Shown one piece after another: positions 7,445 through 16,397 of a DNA stretch of 64,000 nucleotides; positions within the stretch are counted from its first letter, which is position 1; every line of letters starts with the position of its first letter. This DNA is from Pseudomonas azotoformans (GTDB taxonomy: Bacteria > Pseudomonadota > Gammaproteobacteria > Pseudomonadales > Pseudomonadaceae), in contig NZ_LT629702.1 of assembly GCF_900103345.1 (NCBI RefSeq), positions 3,906,001 to 3,970,000 on the forward strand, read 5' to 3'. The position numbers were made by a program, and so were the translations under genes. Below the pieces are notes generated by a model. That model was given only the letters and a program-made list of their open reading frames with translations. It did no database searches and was not told the DNA's origin.

Positions 7445-8113
7445 ATGAACTTGATGAATCCGTTAGACGTGCTGCGCGACTCCTTCCGTTTCACCCAACG
7501 CAACCTGGGCGCCATCGTCCAGTTGTGCTTGCCGTTGGTGATTTTCGAAGCCCTGCTGCAACAGGTGCTCAACCACATCGTGGGCGAGGATGCATTCCCC
7601 GGCTACAGCGTGGTGGTGGGGTTGCTGGTGTACCCGCTGTACACCGGGGCGTTGATCCTGTTTCTGGATGCCCGCACCCGTGGCGAGTCGCCGCGCACCA
7701 AGGATGTATGGGCCATGGCCCTGACCCTGTGGCCACGCTTTGCCCTGCTGACGGCCATGAGCACACTGCTGATTCTGCTAGGGTTGTCGCTGTATTTCCT
7801 GCCGGGCCTGTGGCTGATGGTGGTGCTGGCGTTTGCCGAGTACCTGCTGGTGCTGCGCGGCATGCCGGCGCTGGAAGCGATGAAGGAAAGTTTCCGCCTG
7901 AGCCGTGGGCATTTCTGGCGAATCCTGGTGTGCCTGCTGTGCGTGATGACGCCACTGTGGCTGCTCAAGGGTGCCAGTGTGGCGGCCTACCCCACGCCTG
8001 CGCCGCTGCTGGGCCTGTTTCTGGACAGCGCCCACAGCTTCCTGCAGCTGTTTACCAGCGTGGTGCTGTTCCGTTTATTCATGCTGATCGGTGGCGATGC
8101 CGACGCGCGGTGA
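7445..8113 (+). CDS. YciC-family (UPF0259) inner-membrane protein
   Basis: A 222-residue polytopic membrane protein with about five or six hydrophobic helices. The N-terminal MNPLDVLRDSFRFTQRN and the internal ALEAMKESFRLSRGHFWRI are characteristic of the YciC/UPF0259 family. Its biochemical role is not established. It is followed after 40 bases by the EEP hydrolase gene on the same strand. Confidence 0.78.
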   Translation: MNLMNPLDVLRDSFRFTQRNLGAIVQLCLPLVIFEALLQQVLNHIVGEDAFPGYSVVVGLLVYPLYTGALILFLDARTRGESPRTKDVWAMALTLWPRFALLTAMSTLLILLGLSLYFLPGLWLMVVLAFAEYLLVLRGMPALEAMKESFRLSRGHFWRILVCLLCVMTPLWLLKGASVAAYPTPAPLLGLFLDSAHSFLQLFTSVVLFRLFMLIGGDADAR

Positions 8114-8153
8114 TATGCTCCGTGCCACCTCTGAAACGCTATAAGCCGAGCCG

Positions 8154-9242
8154 ATGACCCGTTTATTGCGCATCACCTTGCTGAGCCTGCTGATCATCGC
8201 GGGGCTGTTTGCAGCCATGGTCTACAGCCTGACCTGGCGCCCCGAGCCCAAGGAAACCCTGCCGGTGAGTTGCGTCGCGCCGCGTGCGCCCACGCTGCTG
8301 CCGGGGCAGGCGCTCAAGGTCATGACCTGGAACGTGCAATACCTGGCCGGCAAGAACTATGTGTTCTGGTACGACACCGCCGATGGCAGCGGCCCGGATG
8401 ACCGCCCCACCGTTGAGGACATGGCCGCCAGCCTCGACGAAGTGGCGCGAGTGATCCGCGACGAACAACCCGACATCCTGCTGTTGCAGGAACTCGACGA
8501 AAACGCCAAGCCTTCCCACTATCAGGACCAACTGGCCCTGCTGCAAGAACGCCTGGTCGACCTGTACCCATGCAGCGCCCAGGCCTTCGACTGGAAAGCC
8601 GACTTCGTGCCCGATTGGCATATCTTCGGCAGCGTCGGCCGCAAGCTCGCGACACTCAGCCGCTATCAGATCGAACACGCCGAACGCCTGCAATTGCCAG
8701 CGCCCGAGGCCAACATCCTCAGCCGCCAGTTCCAACCCAAGCCGGCGTTGCTGCTGACTTACCTGCCCCTGAGCGACGGCGGCCAACTGGCGGTGCTCAA
8801 CACGCGCCTGGACGGTGACGCCCCAGGGCGCAGCGCGGTGCTGGAGCAGGTACAAACCACGGTCAAGTTGCTGGATAAATTCGAAGGCCGTGGCACGCCC
8901 TGGCTGATCGGCGGGGATTTCAACCTGCTGCCCCTGGGCCAGTTCCTGCGCCTGGACGCCACCAAACGCGGGCAGTATTCGCCAGACAGCGAGCTGCACC
9001 TGCTGTGGGACAAATACCCGATGATCCCGAGCAACAGCCAATCCAGCGGGATTGACCGTGAAAAGTGGCTGACCCACTTCCCCAACGACCCCAGTATGGA
9101 AGGGCCGGACCGAACACTGGATTACCTGTTCTACAGCCCGCGGATCAAGCGGGTCGAAGCGAAAGTGCGGCAGGAAGATACCTTGCGCATTTCCAACCAC
9201 CTGCCCGTGATCGCCCGGTTCCTGCTCCCCCCCGCGCCATAA
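8154..9242 (+). CDS. Endonuclease/exonuclease/phosphatase-family hydrolase, membrane-anchored
   Basis: A 362-residue protein with an N-terminal hydrophobic anchor (residues about 5-25) followed by an EEP domain. Active-site motifs are present in order: MTWNVQYLAG, LLLQELDEN (metal-binding glutamate), GGDFNLLP, RTLDYLFYS and SNHLPVIARF (the terminal histidine). This superfamily cleaves phosphodiesters in nucleic acids, phosphoinositides or sphingomyelin; the anchor points to activity outside the cytoplasm, but the substrate is not predictable. It is convergent with hrpB, 40 bases apart. Confidence 0.85.
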   Translation: MTRLLRITLLSLLIIAGLFAAMVYSLTWRPEPKETLPVSCVAPRAPTLLPGQALKVMTWNVQYLAGKNYVFWYDTADGSGPDDRPTVEDMAASLDEVARVIRDEQPDILLLQELDENAKPSHYQDQLALLQERLVDLYPCSAQAFDWKADFVPDWHIFGSVGRKLATLSRYQIEHAERLQLPAPEANILSRQFQPKPALLLTYLPLSDGGQLAVLNTRLDGDAPGRSAVLEQVQTTVKLLDKFEGRGTPWLIGGDFNLLPLGQFLRLDATKRGQYSPDSELHLLWDKYPMIPSNSQSSGIDREKWLTHFPNDPSMEGPDRTLDYLFYSPRIKRVEAKVRQEDTLRISNHLPVIARFLLPPAP

Positions 9243-9250
9243 CCAACAAC

Positions 9251-9266
9251 ACAAGCCCCCTCCCAC
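9251..9266. repeat. Solitary REP half, family A
   Basis: AAGCCCCCTCCCAC preceded by AC: one end of a family A REP with its partner missing. It sits in the 40-base convergent gap between the EEP gene and hrpB. Confidence 0.65.
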
Positions 9267-9282
9267 AGTTGGACCTGTGGTG

Positions 9283-11793
9283 TTACGACTTGCGGGGTTT
9301 GATCCGCGCTGTTGCCTCGGCCACCAACGGATCATCCGGCCAGTAATGCTTGGGGTAGCGCCCCTTCAGATCCTTCTTCACCTCGGCGTAGGTACTGCGC
9401 CAGAAGTTCGCCAGATCCTGCGTCACCTGCACCGGTCGCCGGGCAGGGGACAACAGGTGCAACTTGACCACCTGGCGCCCACCAGCAATGCGCGGGGTGT
9501 CGGCCAGCCCGAACAATTCCTGCAAGCGCACCGCCAGGATCGGCGGCTGTTCGCTGTAGTCCAGCCGCACCGACGAGCCCGACGGCACTTTCACATGCTG
9601 CGGCGCCAGCTCGTCCAGACGCTGAGGCAGCGGCCATGGCAGCAGGTTATGCAAGAAGCTGGAAATATCCAGATTGGCAAAATGGCTCAGACGCGAGACT
9701 TTGCCCAGGTAAGGCATCAGCCAGTGTTCGAGGCTGGCGAGCAAAGCCTTATCGCTGATATCCGGCCATTCGCTGGCTTTGCCGGCGTCGAGGTGGCGCA
9801 GCAGCATGACGCGGGCCTGCCATTGGCGCAGTTCCGGCGTCCACGGCAGCAGCTCCAGGCCTTTGCGACGCACCAGGTTGACCAGCGCCTGGCTGCGCGC
9901 GGACTCGTCGAGGCCGGTGAGCGGTTCGCGGCTGAGCACCAGTTCGCCGACTTTGCGTTGGCGCTCGGCGCGTAGCACGCCTTCGCGCTCGTCCCAGTCA
10001 AGTTGATCGACGTTGCGCACCTGCTCGGCAAGCACCGTGTCGAACAGCGCCGGGTCAAAATCAGCCGCCAGGTAGATGCGCTCTTCACGCTGGCCCTGGC
10101 GGCTGCCCAGGTCGGCAATCACCAGCCAGGGCTGTTTCATCAAACTGTCGGCCTCGGCGAACAGCGCGGCACGACCGTTGGCCAGGCGGTATTCGGCGCC
10201 GCCTGGGCGACGTTGCTGGGCGACGCGGTCCGGATAGGCCAGCGCCAACAGAGCGCCGAGCCAACGCGGATGATCGGGATCCGCCACGGGTTGCGTGGCC
10301 TGACCTCTCAAGTAGCCGCGATATTGTCGGGCCAATTGTTTGGCCCGTTGCACGCCGCCTTGAGTACCGCGCGCGCGTTCTTCACCGGACAGCAGCGCCA
10401 GGCGACTGTGTAAATCCGCACCGCCGCCGCGCAGGATGTCGCGCTCGCCCAACAGCGCGGCGACATCGTACGCGGTGCTTGCCAGCCCCAGGTCCTGCCC
10501 GCGCAACAGCAGATGGGCGATACGCGGGTGGGCCGGCAGTTCGGCCATTTTCTGGCCGTGGGCGGTGAGTGTGTCGTCATTCAACGCGCCGAGACGCACC
10601 AGCAAATCCTGGGCCTGGGCATACGCGGCGGTGGGCGGCACATCCAGCCACACCAGTTGGGTGGGCGTGACGCCCCAGCGCGCCAACTGCAGGGCCAGGC
10701 CGGCCAGGTCGGCGGCGAGGATTTCCGCGCTGCCATAGGCGGCCAGGCCTTCGTGTTGGTCCTCAGACCATAGGCGATAACACACGCCCGGCTCCAGGCG
10801 CCCTGCCCGACCGGCGCGCTGGGTGGCGCTAGCGCGAGAAATACGCTGGGTGTCGAGGCGGGTCATGCCGCTGCCCGGGTCGAAACGCGGAACCAGTGCC
10901 AGCCCAGCATCGATCACTACACGCACGCCGTTGATGGTGAGGCTGGTCTCGGCAATATTGGTCGCCAGCACCACTTTGCGTTTACCGGCAGGCGCCGGGT
11001 CGATGGCGGCGCGTTGGGCATTGAGGTCCAGTTCGCCATGCAGCGGGCACAACAGCACATCGCTGCGCTCGCCCAGGGCATCCGCTAATTGCTGATTGAC
11101 CCGGCGAATCTCCGCCTGCCCCGGCAAGAACACCAGCACACTGCCGGTTTCGTCATGCAGGGCTTCGAGGATGGTCTGCACCACGCGCGGTTCGATAAAT
11201 TCGCCGGGCTGATAAGGGCGGCCCCAGCGCATCTGCACCGGGAACATGCGCCCTTGGCTGCGCAGGATCGGCGCGTCGTCCAGCAGGCTGGCCAGGCGCT
11301 CGCCTTCGAGGGTGGCGGACATCAGCAGAATTTTCAGCGGTTGCTCGTCGCGAAACAGCTCGCGGCCGTTGAGGCTCAGCGCTAGCGCCAGGTCGGCATC
11401 GAGGCTGCGCTCGTGGAATTCGTCGAAGATCAACAGGCCCACGCCCTCCAGCGCAGGGTCGTCTTGCAGGCGACGGGTGAGGATGCCTTCGGTGACCACT
11501 TCGATACGCGTGTTGGGGCCGACTTTGCTGTCGAGGCGAATGCGGTAGCCGACGGTTTCACCGACCTTTTCTCCCAGCTCGCTGGCCAAGCGTTCGGCCG
11601 CCGCACGGGCGGCCAGGCGGCGAGGTTCGAGCATCAGGATGGTCTGCCCGGCCAGCCAGGGCTCGTTCAATAACGCCAAAGGCACACGGGTGGTTTTACC
11701 GGCGCCGGGCGGTGCTTCCAGCACGGCTTCATGGCGATTCGCCAAGGCGTCACGCAGGGCGGGTAAAACTTCATCGATCGGCAACGAATTCAT
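9283..11793 (-). CDS. hrpB: ATP-dependent DExH-box RNA helicase HrpB
   Basis: An 836-residue SF2 helicase of the DEAH/HrpA-HrpB group. Walker A APPGAGKTT is at 27-35, DEFH at 125-128, SATLEG follows, and motif VI reads QRAGRAGRLEPG. The helicase-associated domain and the HrpB-specific C-terminal region complete it, and the length fits HrpB (about 810-840). The start at 11793 gives MNSLPIDEVLPAL; the frame extends to 11886 but that part is not family-like. The cellular role of HrpB is not well defined; related proteins remodel RNA or ribonucleoproteins. Confidence 0.93.
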   Translation of the reverse strand: MNSLPIDEVLPALRDALANRHEAVLEAPPGAGKTTRVPLALLNEPWLAGQTILMLEPRRLAARAAAERLASELGEKVGETVGYRIRLDSKVGPNTRIEVVTEGILTRRLQDDPALEGVGLLIFDEFHERSLDADLALALSLNGRELFRDEQPLKILLMSATLEGERLASLLDDAPILRSQGRMFPVQMRWGRPYQPGEFIEPRVVQTILEALHDETGSVLVFLPGQAEIRRVNQQLADALGERSDVLLCPLHGELDLNAQRAAIDPAPAGKRKVVLATNIAETSLTINGVRVVIDAGLALVPRFDPGSGMTRLDTQRISRASATQRAGRAGRLEPGVCYRLWSEDQHEGLAAYGSAEILAADLAGLALQLARWGVTPTQLVWLDVPPTAAYAQAQDLLVRLGALNDDTLTAHGQKMAELPAHPRIAHLLLRGQDLGLASTAYDVAALLGERDILRGGGADLHSRLALLSGEERARGTQGGVQRAKQLARQYRGYLRGQATQPVADPDHPRWLGALLALAYPDRVAQQRRPGGAEYRLANGRAALFAEADSLMKQPWLVIADLGSRQGQREERIYLAADFDPALFDTVLAEQVRNVDQLDWDEREGVLRAERQRKVGELVLSREPLTGLDESARSQALVNLVRRKGLELLPWTPELRQWQARVMLLRHLDAGKASEWPDISDKALLASLEHWLMPYLGKVSRLSHFANLDISSFLHNLLPWPLPQRLDELAPQHVKVPSGSSVRLDYSEQPPILAVRLQELFGLADTPRIAGGRQVVKLHLLSPARRPVQVTQDLANFWRSTYAEVKKDLKGRYPKHYWPDDPLVAEATARIKPRKS

Positions 11794-11892
11794 ACTGGCT
11801 CCAAAGCAGAGCGGCGAGTATAACGGCGAACTGCCGAGTGCCGACGATGGTCTCAGAAACGCCACCCACTTCAATTGCGAATGCAATCAAAG

Positions 11893-11979
11893 GTGGGAGC
11901 TGGCTTGCCTGCGATTGCGGCGTGTCAGCCAATGCACTTCTGACTGAACCACCGCAATCGCAGGCAAGCCAGCTCCCAC
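11893..11979. repeat. REPIN, family C, CCCAC ends outward
   Basis: GTGGGAGCTGGCTTGCCTGC and its inverted copy with about 40 bases between. This is the only REPIN of the window that lies between divergent genes (hrpB and the lipoprotein gene). Confidence 0.9.
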
Positions 11980-12045
11980 ATTGGAACGGCGTCGTTCAGC
12001 CGATCTAGCTTATAGTCCTCTTTAAATCGTGTTCAGGAGAATGTT

Positions 12046-12465
12046 ATGCGTATCGCTTCCCGTGTCATCGGCGGTGTCCTCGCCGTCACCCTGCTGAGCC
12101 AATTGACGGCCTGCGGTTCGATCTTCTACCCGGACCGTCGTGGCCAGATCGACGGTAAGATCGACCCGACCATCGCCGTGCTCGATGCCGTGGGCCTGCT
12201 GTTCTATGTGATCCCCGGCCTGATCGCCTTCGGGGTGGACTTCGCCACCGGCGCCATCTATTTCGAACCGGGCAAGACCGCCCAGGTCGACCCGGCCAAA
12301 CTCCACGACGCCATCGGCGCCGATGGCAAGGTCGACAACGCCAAGCTGCAAAGCATCATCCAGAAGGAAACCGGCCACCGCCTGCCGCTGGATGACCCGC
12401 GCATGATCCAGTTCAAGGGCAGCGTGCAGCAACTCGCATCCCTGGGCCTGCAACCCGCTGCCTAA
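12046..12465 (+). CDS. Small predicted lipoprotein of unknown function
   Basis: A 139-residue protein with a lipoprotein signal peptide; the lipobox LTAC places the modified cysteine at residue 23. A hydrophobic stretch (VLDAVGLLFYVIPGLIAFGVDFATGAIY) follows, and the C-terminal half is soluble. Family members are conserved in pseudomonads, and some database entries carry the misleading name polyribonucleotide nucleotidyltransferase, for which there is no support here. CAGGAG precedes the start at good spacing. It lies nine bases before fieF and is likely cotranscribed with it. Confidence 0.8.
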   Translation: MRIASRVIGGVLAVTLLSQLTACGSIFYPDRRGQIDGKIDPTIAVLDAVGLLFYVIPGLIAFGVDFATGAIYFEPGKTAQVDPAKLHDAIGADGKVDNAKLQSIIQKETGHRLPLDDPRMIQFKGSVQQLASLGLQPAA

Positions 12466-12474
12466 GGACCGTCC

Positions 12475-13368
12475 ATGACCAGCAGTCCCGAACACGCCAG
12501 GCTCTTGCGCCTGGCCACCCGCGCTTCGGTGGGCGTGGCCTGTGCGCTGATTATCACCAAGGCCATCGCCTGGTGGCTCAGCGGCTCGGTGAGCATGCTC
12601 GCCGGGTTGACCGACTCGCTGTTGGACGGCGTGACCTCGCTGTTGAATTTGCTCGCAGTGCACTACGCCCTGCGCCCTGCCGATGACGATCACCGCTATG
12701 GGCATGGCAAGGCCGAATCGCTGTCCGGCATGGCCCAGGCGCTGTTTATCGGCGGCAGCGCGGTGCTGATCGCATTCCAGGCCTACCAGCGCCTGCAACA
12801 CCCGGAGCCGGTCGGCGCACCGTGGCTGAGCATTGGCGTGATTGTGTTTTCCCTGGTGCTGACTGTGGCGTTGTTGATGCTGCAACACCGGGTGATCCGC
12901 GAAACCGGCTCCAACGCCGTGCGCGCCGATTCGCTGCACTATCGCTCGGACCTGATGCTCAACGGCAGCATCCTGGTGGCGCTGGTGCTCGCGGGCTTTG
13001 GCTACCATCAAGTCGACGCCTGGTTCGGCCTGGGCATTGCCGCCTACATCTTGTGGAGCGCGATCCAGATCGCCCGGGAAAGCTTCGCGGTGTTGATGGA
13101 TGAAGAACTGCCGCCGGACGTGAGCCAGCACATGCTGGAACTGGCCCGTGGCGTACCGGGAGTATTGGGCGCGCATGATTTGCGCACGCGGATTTCCGGC
13201 AGCCACTGGTTTGTGCAACTGCACCTGGAACTGCCCGGGGAATTGACGCTGTCAGTGGCCCACGGCATCAGCGACCAGGCCGCCGATGCGATTCACAAAG
13301 CCTACCCGCGTGCCGAAGTGCTGGTACACGCCGACCCACGGGAAGTGGTCACGGGCAATAAACCCTAG
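12475..13368 (+). CDS. fieF: Cation-efflux pump FieF (CDF family)
   Basis: A 297-residue cation diffusion facilitator that exports Fe2+/Zn2+ in exchange for protons. Six hydrophobic helices are followed by a cytoplasmic domain. The transport site aspartates are visible: D47 and D51 in LTDSLLDGVTSL, with a second pair in HYRSDL further on; HRYGHGKAES is the conserved loop. The C-terminal domain carries the histidines of the regulatory metal site (ISGSHWFVQLHLELP). The TAG stop shares the palindrome CTAG with the stop of the convergent gene on the other strand. Confidence 0.92.
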   Translation: MTSSPEHARLLRLATRASVGVACALIITKAIAWWLSGSVSMLAGLTDSLLDGVTSLLNLLAVHYALRPADDDHRYGHGKAESLSGMAQALFIGGSAVLIAFQAYQRLQHPEPVGAPWLSIGVIVFSLVLTVALLMLQHRVIRETGSNAVRADSLHYRSDLMLNGSILVALVLAGFGYHQVDAWFGLGIAAYILWSAIQIARESFAVLMDEELPPDVSQHMLELARGVPGVLGAHDLRTRISGSHWFVQLHLELPGELTLSVAHGISDQAADAIHKAYPRAEVLVHADPREVVTGNKP

Positions 13369-14399
13369 TACTGCACCTGATAGCCGCGACTGCTCAGGCA
13401 GTTGCCCTGGGCCTGGCGGTAGGTTTGCACCACCGCCGGGTCAGGCGCGTAGGTCACTTGCTGCGGGTCGAAACCGCTTTGCTGCACTGCCCAGCGATAA
13501 CAGTCATAACCGTCCTGCTGCACCTGGGCCGGCGATTGGCCGTTGACAGGATACGCCACCACGTCATAGCCATTGCCTTGCGGCGCGGGCGGCGGTGTCG
13601 GCACCTGCGTCGGTGGTTGCACCACCACGTACTGCTGGGAGCTGCTTTCGTAGGTGTAATAGGCACCGGCCGCAAGGAAGAACAGCGCACTGCCTACCCA
13701 CACTTCGCGCGCGTAGTCCGGCAGGTAATGCACGCGGATGCCGTAGGGTGGCGTCACCACTACATAACGCGGGCCTTGCGGGCGATACCAATAGCCGCCG
13801 GAGTAGAAATAATCCTGGCCTCGGTAAGGCACGCGGTAGTTGCGGTCGGGGAAGCGGTCGATTACATAGCCTGGGCGATGTTGCGGGCCTGGGCCCCAGC
13901 CATTGCCATGCCCATCGGGACGACCGGGCCAGCGGTTATCGCCGGGGCGCGAGCCTGGGCCGCCGGCTTCCCAATGCGGGTTGCCGTCATTGCGGCGCGG
14001 GATGTCGCGGTAGTAGCCCTGGCGCGGTTCCTGGGTCTGGCGCACGGTGTCGGGGCGACTCTGGATCGGCAGGTTGTTCGACGGCTGTGGCTGTGGTTGA
14101 GGCTGCGGCCGCCCCTGCTCATTACCTTGGGGGCGCCCTTGCCATTGGCCACCACCGTTTTGGCCACCACGATCAAAATGCTGATTCTGCGGGCGGGGCT
14201 GATTGTTTTCCGGCCGAGGCTGATTGTTCTGCGGACGCGGCGGCTCATTACCCCCCCCAGGTCGCCCGCCCTCCGGCCCTCTTTCATGCTGGCCGCCGCC
14301 GTCACCGCGCGGCCCGTTGTCACGTTCGTCGGCCACTGCCTGGGCGCCAACGGTGACCATCAGCAAACCTACACCTGCCATACGCCAGATGCGCTTCAT
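13365..14399 (-). CDS. Exported glycine/proline/glutamine-rich DUF6515-like protein
   Basis: A 344-residue protein with a signal peptide (MKRIWRMAGVGLLMVTVGAQAVA). The ATG at 14399 follows GAGGAA and is preferred over an in-frame GTG at 14411. Residues about 25-190 are a low-complexity region rich in G, P, N, Q and R. Then comes a more ordered part with PYRGQDYFYSGGYWYRP, GIRVHYLPDYAREVWV, one hydrophobic segment and two short repeats of the DUF6515 type (GYDVVAYPVNGQSPAQ and DGYDCYRWAVQQSGFDP). It is probably periplasmic or envelope-located. Function unknown. Confidence 0.75.
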   Translation of the reverse strand: MKRIWRMAGVGLLMVTVGAQAVADERDNGPRGDGGGQHERGPEGGRPGGGNEPPRPQNNQPRPENNQPRPQNQHFDRGGQNGGGQWQGRPQGNEQGRPQPQPQPQPSNNLPIQSRPDTVRQTQEPRQGYYRDIPRRNDGNPHWEAGGPGSRPGDNRWPGRPDGHGNGWGPGPQHRPGYVIDRFPDRNYRVPYRGQDYFYSGGYWYRPQGPRYVVVTPPYGIRVHYLPDYAREVWVGSALFFLAAGAYYTYESSSQQYVVVQPPTQVPTPPPAPQGNGYDVVAYPVNGQSPAQVQQDGYDCYRWAVQQSGFDPQQVTYAPDPAVVQTYRQAQGNCLSSRGYQVQY

Positions 14400-14479
14400 G
14401 CTATTCCTCACTGCGGATTAGGGCCTGTCCATGAGACTGGAAAAGCCAGGCCCGGTTCGCGGACAGGTTATCAGCAGGC

Positions 14480-14512
14480 AAAAGAAAAGGGGTGACCCGT
14501 CGGCCACCCCTT
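14480..14512 (-). terminator. Rho-independent terminator of a minus-strand transcript
   Basis: On the minus strand AAGGGGTG pairs with CACCCCTT (14487-14494 with 14505-14512) and is followed by TTTTCTTTT. On the plus strand there is no T run, so it acts in one direction only. No protein gene reads into it from the right, which implies an RNA gene. Confidence 0.75.
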
Positions 14513-14745
14513 GAGAACTTCGTCCGTGCTCAACGCTTTTGGCGTTGGCTCACCTCACGCCGTCTTGTGGACAGTGTGCAGCCTGGAGGCCGGCTCAACC
14601 CTGCTGGGGTGGCGGCCGCAGCAGGCCTGATTGGGCGTGCTGCTGTGGACTGTTGTCCAGGCGGTGATTCTGTTGATAAAGATACCCGTAGGCGCCCGAC
14701 AGATGATTGCGAAGATTGCGTCAATAAACAGTGCTTGCGCAATTT
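14480..14745 (-). ncRNA. Candidate structured small RNA
   Basis: The 397-base gap 14400-14796 has no convincing protein gene, but the minus strand from about 14745 down to the terminator at 14480 holds a run of local hairpins: GGAC/GTCC at 14647-14658; a 6+3 bp stem GCAGCA..GCC/GGC..TGCTGC at 14618-14643; CCC/GGG within an outer GGCCG stem near 14590-14616; and CAACGC/GCGTTG at 14531-14547. An open frame at 14530-14742 needs a TTG start, is low in complexity and has no ribosome site. The 5' end is not defined. I did not recognise a known Pseudomonas sRNA (RsmX/Y/Z, PrrF, CrcZ, 6S) in it. Confidence 0.5.
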
Positions 14746-14764
14746 TTAACCCTTGATAGATAAT
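14735..14764 (+). promoter_or_regulatory. Candidate sigma-70 promoter of the second Lrp-type regulator
   Basis: TTGCGC (14735-14740), 18 bases, GATAAT (14759-14764), 33 bases before the start codon. The palindrome TTGCGCAA overlaps the -35 box, and two GATTGCG direct repeats lie just upstream (14705-14711 and 14714-14720), which may be sites for autoregulation. Confidence 0.45.
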
Positions 14765-14796
14765 TCACCGCAATAGTTACGACAAAGGCCAACCCA

Positions 14797-15276
14797 ATGA
14801 GCAAGCTTGACCGATACGACCTGAGTATTTTGGCGGAATTGCAACGTGATGCGAGGATCTCCAACCAGGAGTTGGCCGAACGCATCGGCTTGTCGCCTTC
14901 GCCGTGCTCGCGCCGGGTCAAGCAGTTGGAGGACGACGGCTACATCGCCCGCCAGGTTGCCCTGCTCGACCGCAAGATGCTCGGCCTGAGCCTGACGGCC
15001 TACGTGCTGATCGGCATGGACCGCCACACCCCGGAGCGCTTTGAGAATTTTGAGGCGGCCATTCGCACCCTGCCGCAAGTACTGGAGTGCAGCCTGGTGA
15101 CGGGTATGGATGCGGACTATCAATTGAAGGTGGTGGTGCCAGATATGGACCACTACCAGAAATTGCTGCTGGGGCATCTGACCCGCATCGAAGGTGTGAC
15201 CAGCGTGCGGTCGAGCTTTGTGCTGAACCAGGTGTTGAACAGTACCGAACTGCCACTGACCCACCTGCGCACCTGA
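14797..15276 (+). CDS. Lrp/AsnC-family transcriptional regulator
   Basis: A 159-residue regulator. The helix-turn-helix is in residues 1-60 (LDRYDLSILAELQRDARISN, then LSPSPCSRRVKQLEDDGYI). The RAM domain spans about 70-150, including ECSLVTGMDADYQLKVVV and the terminal VTSVRSSFVLNQV. The form SPSPCSRRVKQLE resembles the Lrp subgroup controlling amino-acid metabolism. It is a different paralogue from the one at 3532. The genes beside it (candidate sRNA, DUF2788) give no clue to its target. Confidence 0.92.
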   Translation: MSKLDRYDLSILAELQRDARISNQELAERIGLSPSPCSRRVKQLEDDGYIARQVALLDRKMLGLSLTAYVLIGMDRHTPERFENFEAAIRTLPQVLECSLVTGMDADYQLKVVVPDMDHYQKLLLGHLTRIEGVTSVRSSFVLNQVLNSTELPLTHLRT

Positions 15277-15292
15277 TTGCGCACATCAACTG

Positions 15293-15389
15293 TAGGAGCG
15301 AGCTTGCTCGCGAAAAACCTGAGAGCGCCACGCTCATTCAGGATGCCCGAGTCATCGTTAACGATCTTCGCGAGCAAGCTCGCTCCTAC
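15293..15389. repeat. REPIN, family B variant, CCTAC ends outward
   Basis: TAGGAGCGAGCTTGCTCGCG and its inverted copy. It differs from the other family B elements of the window (GTGGGAGCGGGCTTGCTCGC) at the ends and has the longest span (97 bases). Confidence 0.88.
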
Positions 15390-15477
15390 TGGGATCTGCG
15401 TGCGACGCACCGACGCAGGTCAATGCTGAGCCGGAACACTGCCGTATACTTGCCGCTTGCCCTGTCGGAAGCTCCCC

Positions 15478-15696
15478 ATGAACAACATCGACCCCGCCCT
15501 CTTCGAAGAATGGATGATGACCGGCCTGGTCACCATCCTGATCATTTTCATGGGCTTTATCGTCTGGGACCTGGCGAAGAAGTCCAAGGCCGGGCGCTTT
15601 GGCTCGTTCATCCTGTTCTTCGTGCTGGGCCTGGGCGTGGCCGCGTTCATCATCAAGAGCGTGGTGATCGGCCTGATCGAGTCCGGCGCCTTATAA
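15478..15696 (+). CDS. DUF2788 small inner-membrane protein
   Basis: A 72-residue protein with two transmembrane helices ([17 protein letters not shown] at about 16-32 and [20 protein letters not shown] at about 41-60) separated by a basic loop KKSKAGR. This is the layout of the DUF2788 family found in Pseudomonas and relatives. The start at 15478 gives [14 protein letters not shown]. Its stop shares the palindrome TTATAA with the stop of rluE on the other strand. Function unknown. Confidence 0.8.
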   Translation: MNNIDPALFEEWMMTGLVTILIIFMGFIVWDLAKKSKAGRFGSFILFFVLGLGVAAFIIKSVVIGLIESGAL

Positions 15697-16326
15697 GCGC
15701 GCCGGCACTTCCTTCCACTGGCCTTGGTCGAGGCCATCGATCGACCAATCGCCAATCCGCACGCGCACCAGGCGCAAGGTAGGCAAACCGACAGCAGCGG
15801 TCATGCGCCGTACCTGACGGTTGCGCCCCTCACGAATGACCAGTTCCAGCCAGTGCGTCGGGACGCTTTTGCGAAAGCGCACGGGCGGGTTGCGCGGCCA
15901 CAGTTCGGGCTCATCCAACTGCCGCGCCTCGGCGGGCAAGGTCATGCCGTCGTTCAGTTCCACGCCTTTGCGCAGGCGCTGCAACTGTTCTTCGGTGGGT
16001 TCGCCTTCCACCTGCACCCAGTAGGTTTTCGCCAGCTTGTGCCTGGGGTCGGCGATGCGCGCCTGTAACTGACCATCGTTGGTTAGCAGCAACAGGCCTT
16101 CGCTGTCACGGTCCAGGCGGCCCGCCGGGTAGATGCCGGGGATATCGATGAAATCCTTGAGCGTCGCGCGCCCGCCTTCGTCGCTGAACTGGGTCAGCAC
16201 ATCGAACGGTTTATTGAACAGGATCAACTTCGGCTCGGCCGGAGGCGCCTTGGCGACACGCCGCGCAGCGGAATACGGGGGTTTCACGCCAGGGCGGCGC
16301 GAATCGGGACGGGTGGGACGGGACAT
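15691..16326 (-). CDS. rluE: 23S rRNA pseudouridine synthase RluE
   Basis: A 211-residue RsuA/RluE-type synthase lacking an S4 domain. The catalytic motif is [19 protein letters not shown] with the essential aspartate in [21 protein letters not shown] and [11 protein letters not shown] are the other family signatures. RluE converts U2457 of 23S rRNA (E. coli numbering). The ATG at 16326 is used; a TTG at 16359 would extend the frame without support. Upstream lies an 11-bp inverted repeat that separates it from amn. Confidence 0.88.
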   Translation of the reverse strand: MSRPTRPDSRRPGVKPPYSAARRVAKAPPAEPKLILFNKPFDVLTQFSDEGGRATLKDFIDIPGIYPAGRLDRDSEGLLLLTNDGQLQARIADPRHKLAKTYWVQVEGEPTEEQLQRLRKGVELNDGMTLPAEARQLDEPELWPRNPPVRFRKSVPTHWLELVIREGRNRQVRRMTAAVGLPTLRLVRVRIGDWSIDGLDQGQWKEVPARL

Positions 16327-16340
16327 GGCAAAGGAACATC

Positions 16341-16379
16341 TAACGGTCAGGACCGACAATGCTAGTGGCCTGACCGTTA
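16341..16379. promoter_or_regulatory. Perfect 11-bp inverted repeat between amn and rluE
   Basis: TAACGGTCAGG (16341-16351) and CCTGACCGTTA (16369-16379) with a 17-base spacer. It starts 15 bases upstream of the rluE ATG and 19 bases after the amn stop. No T run follows in either direction, so it may be an operator, an mRNA processing hairpin or a weak terminator of amn. Confidence 0.5.
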
Positions 16380-16397
16380 AATGACCATCCCAACCGC

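Noticed and set aside
14530..14742. 70-residue open frame on the minus strand
   Set aside because: TTG start, no ribosome site and low-complexity composition; the hairpins and terminator fit an RNA gene better.
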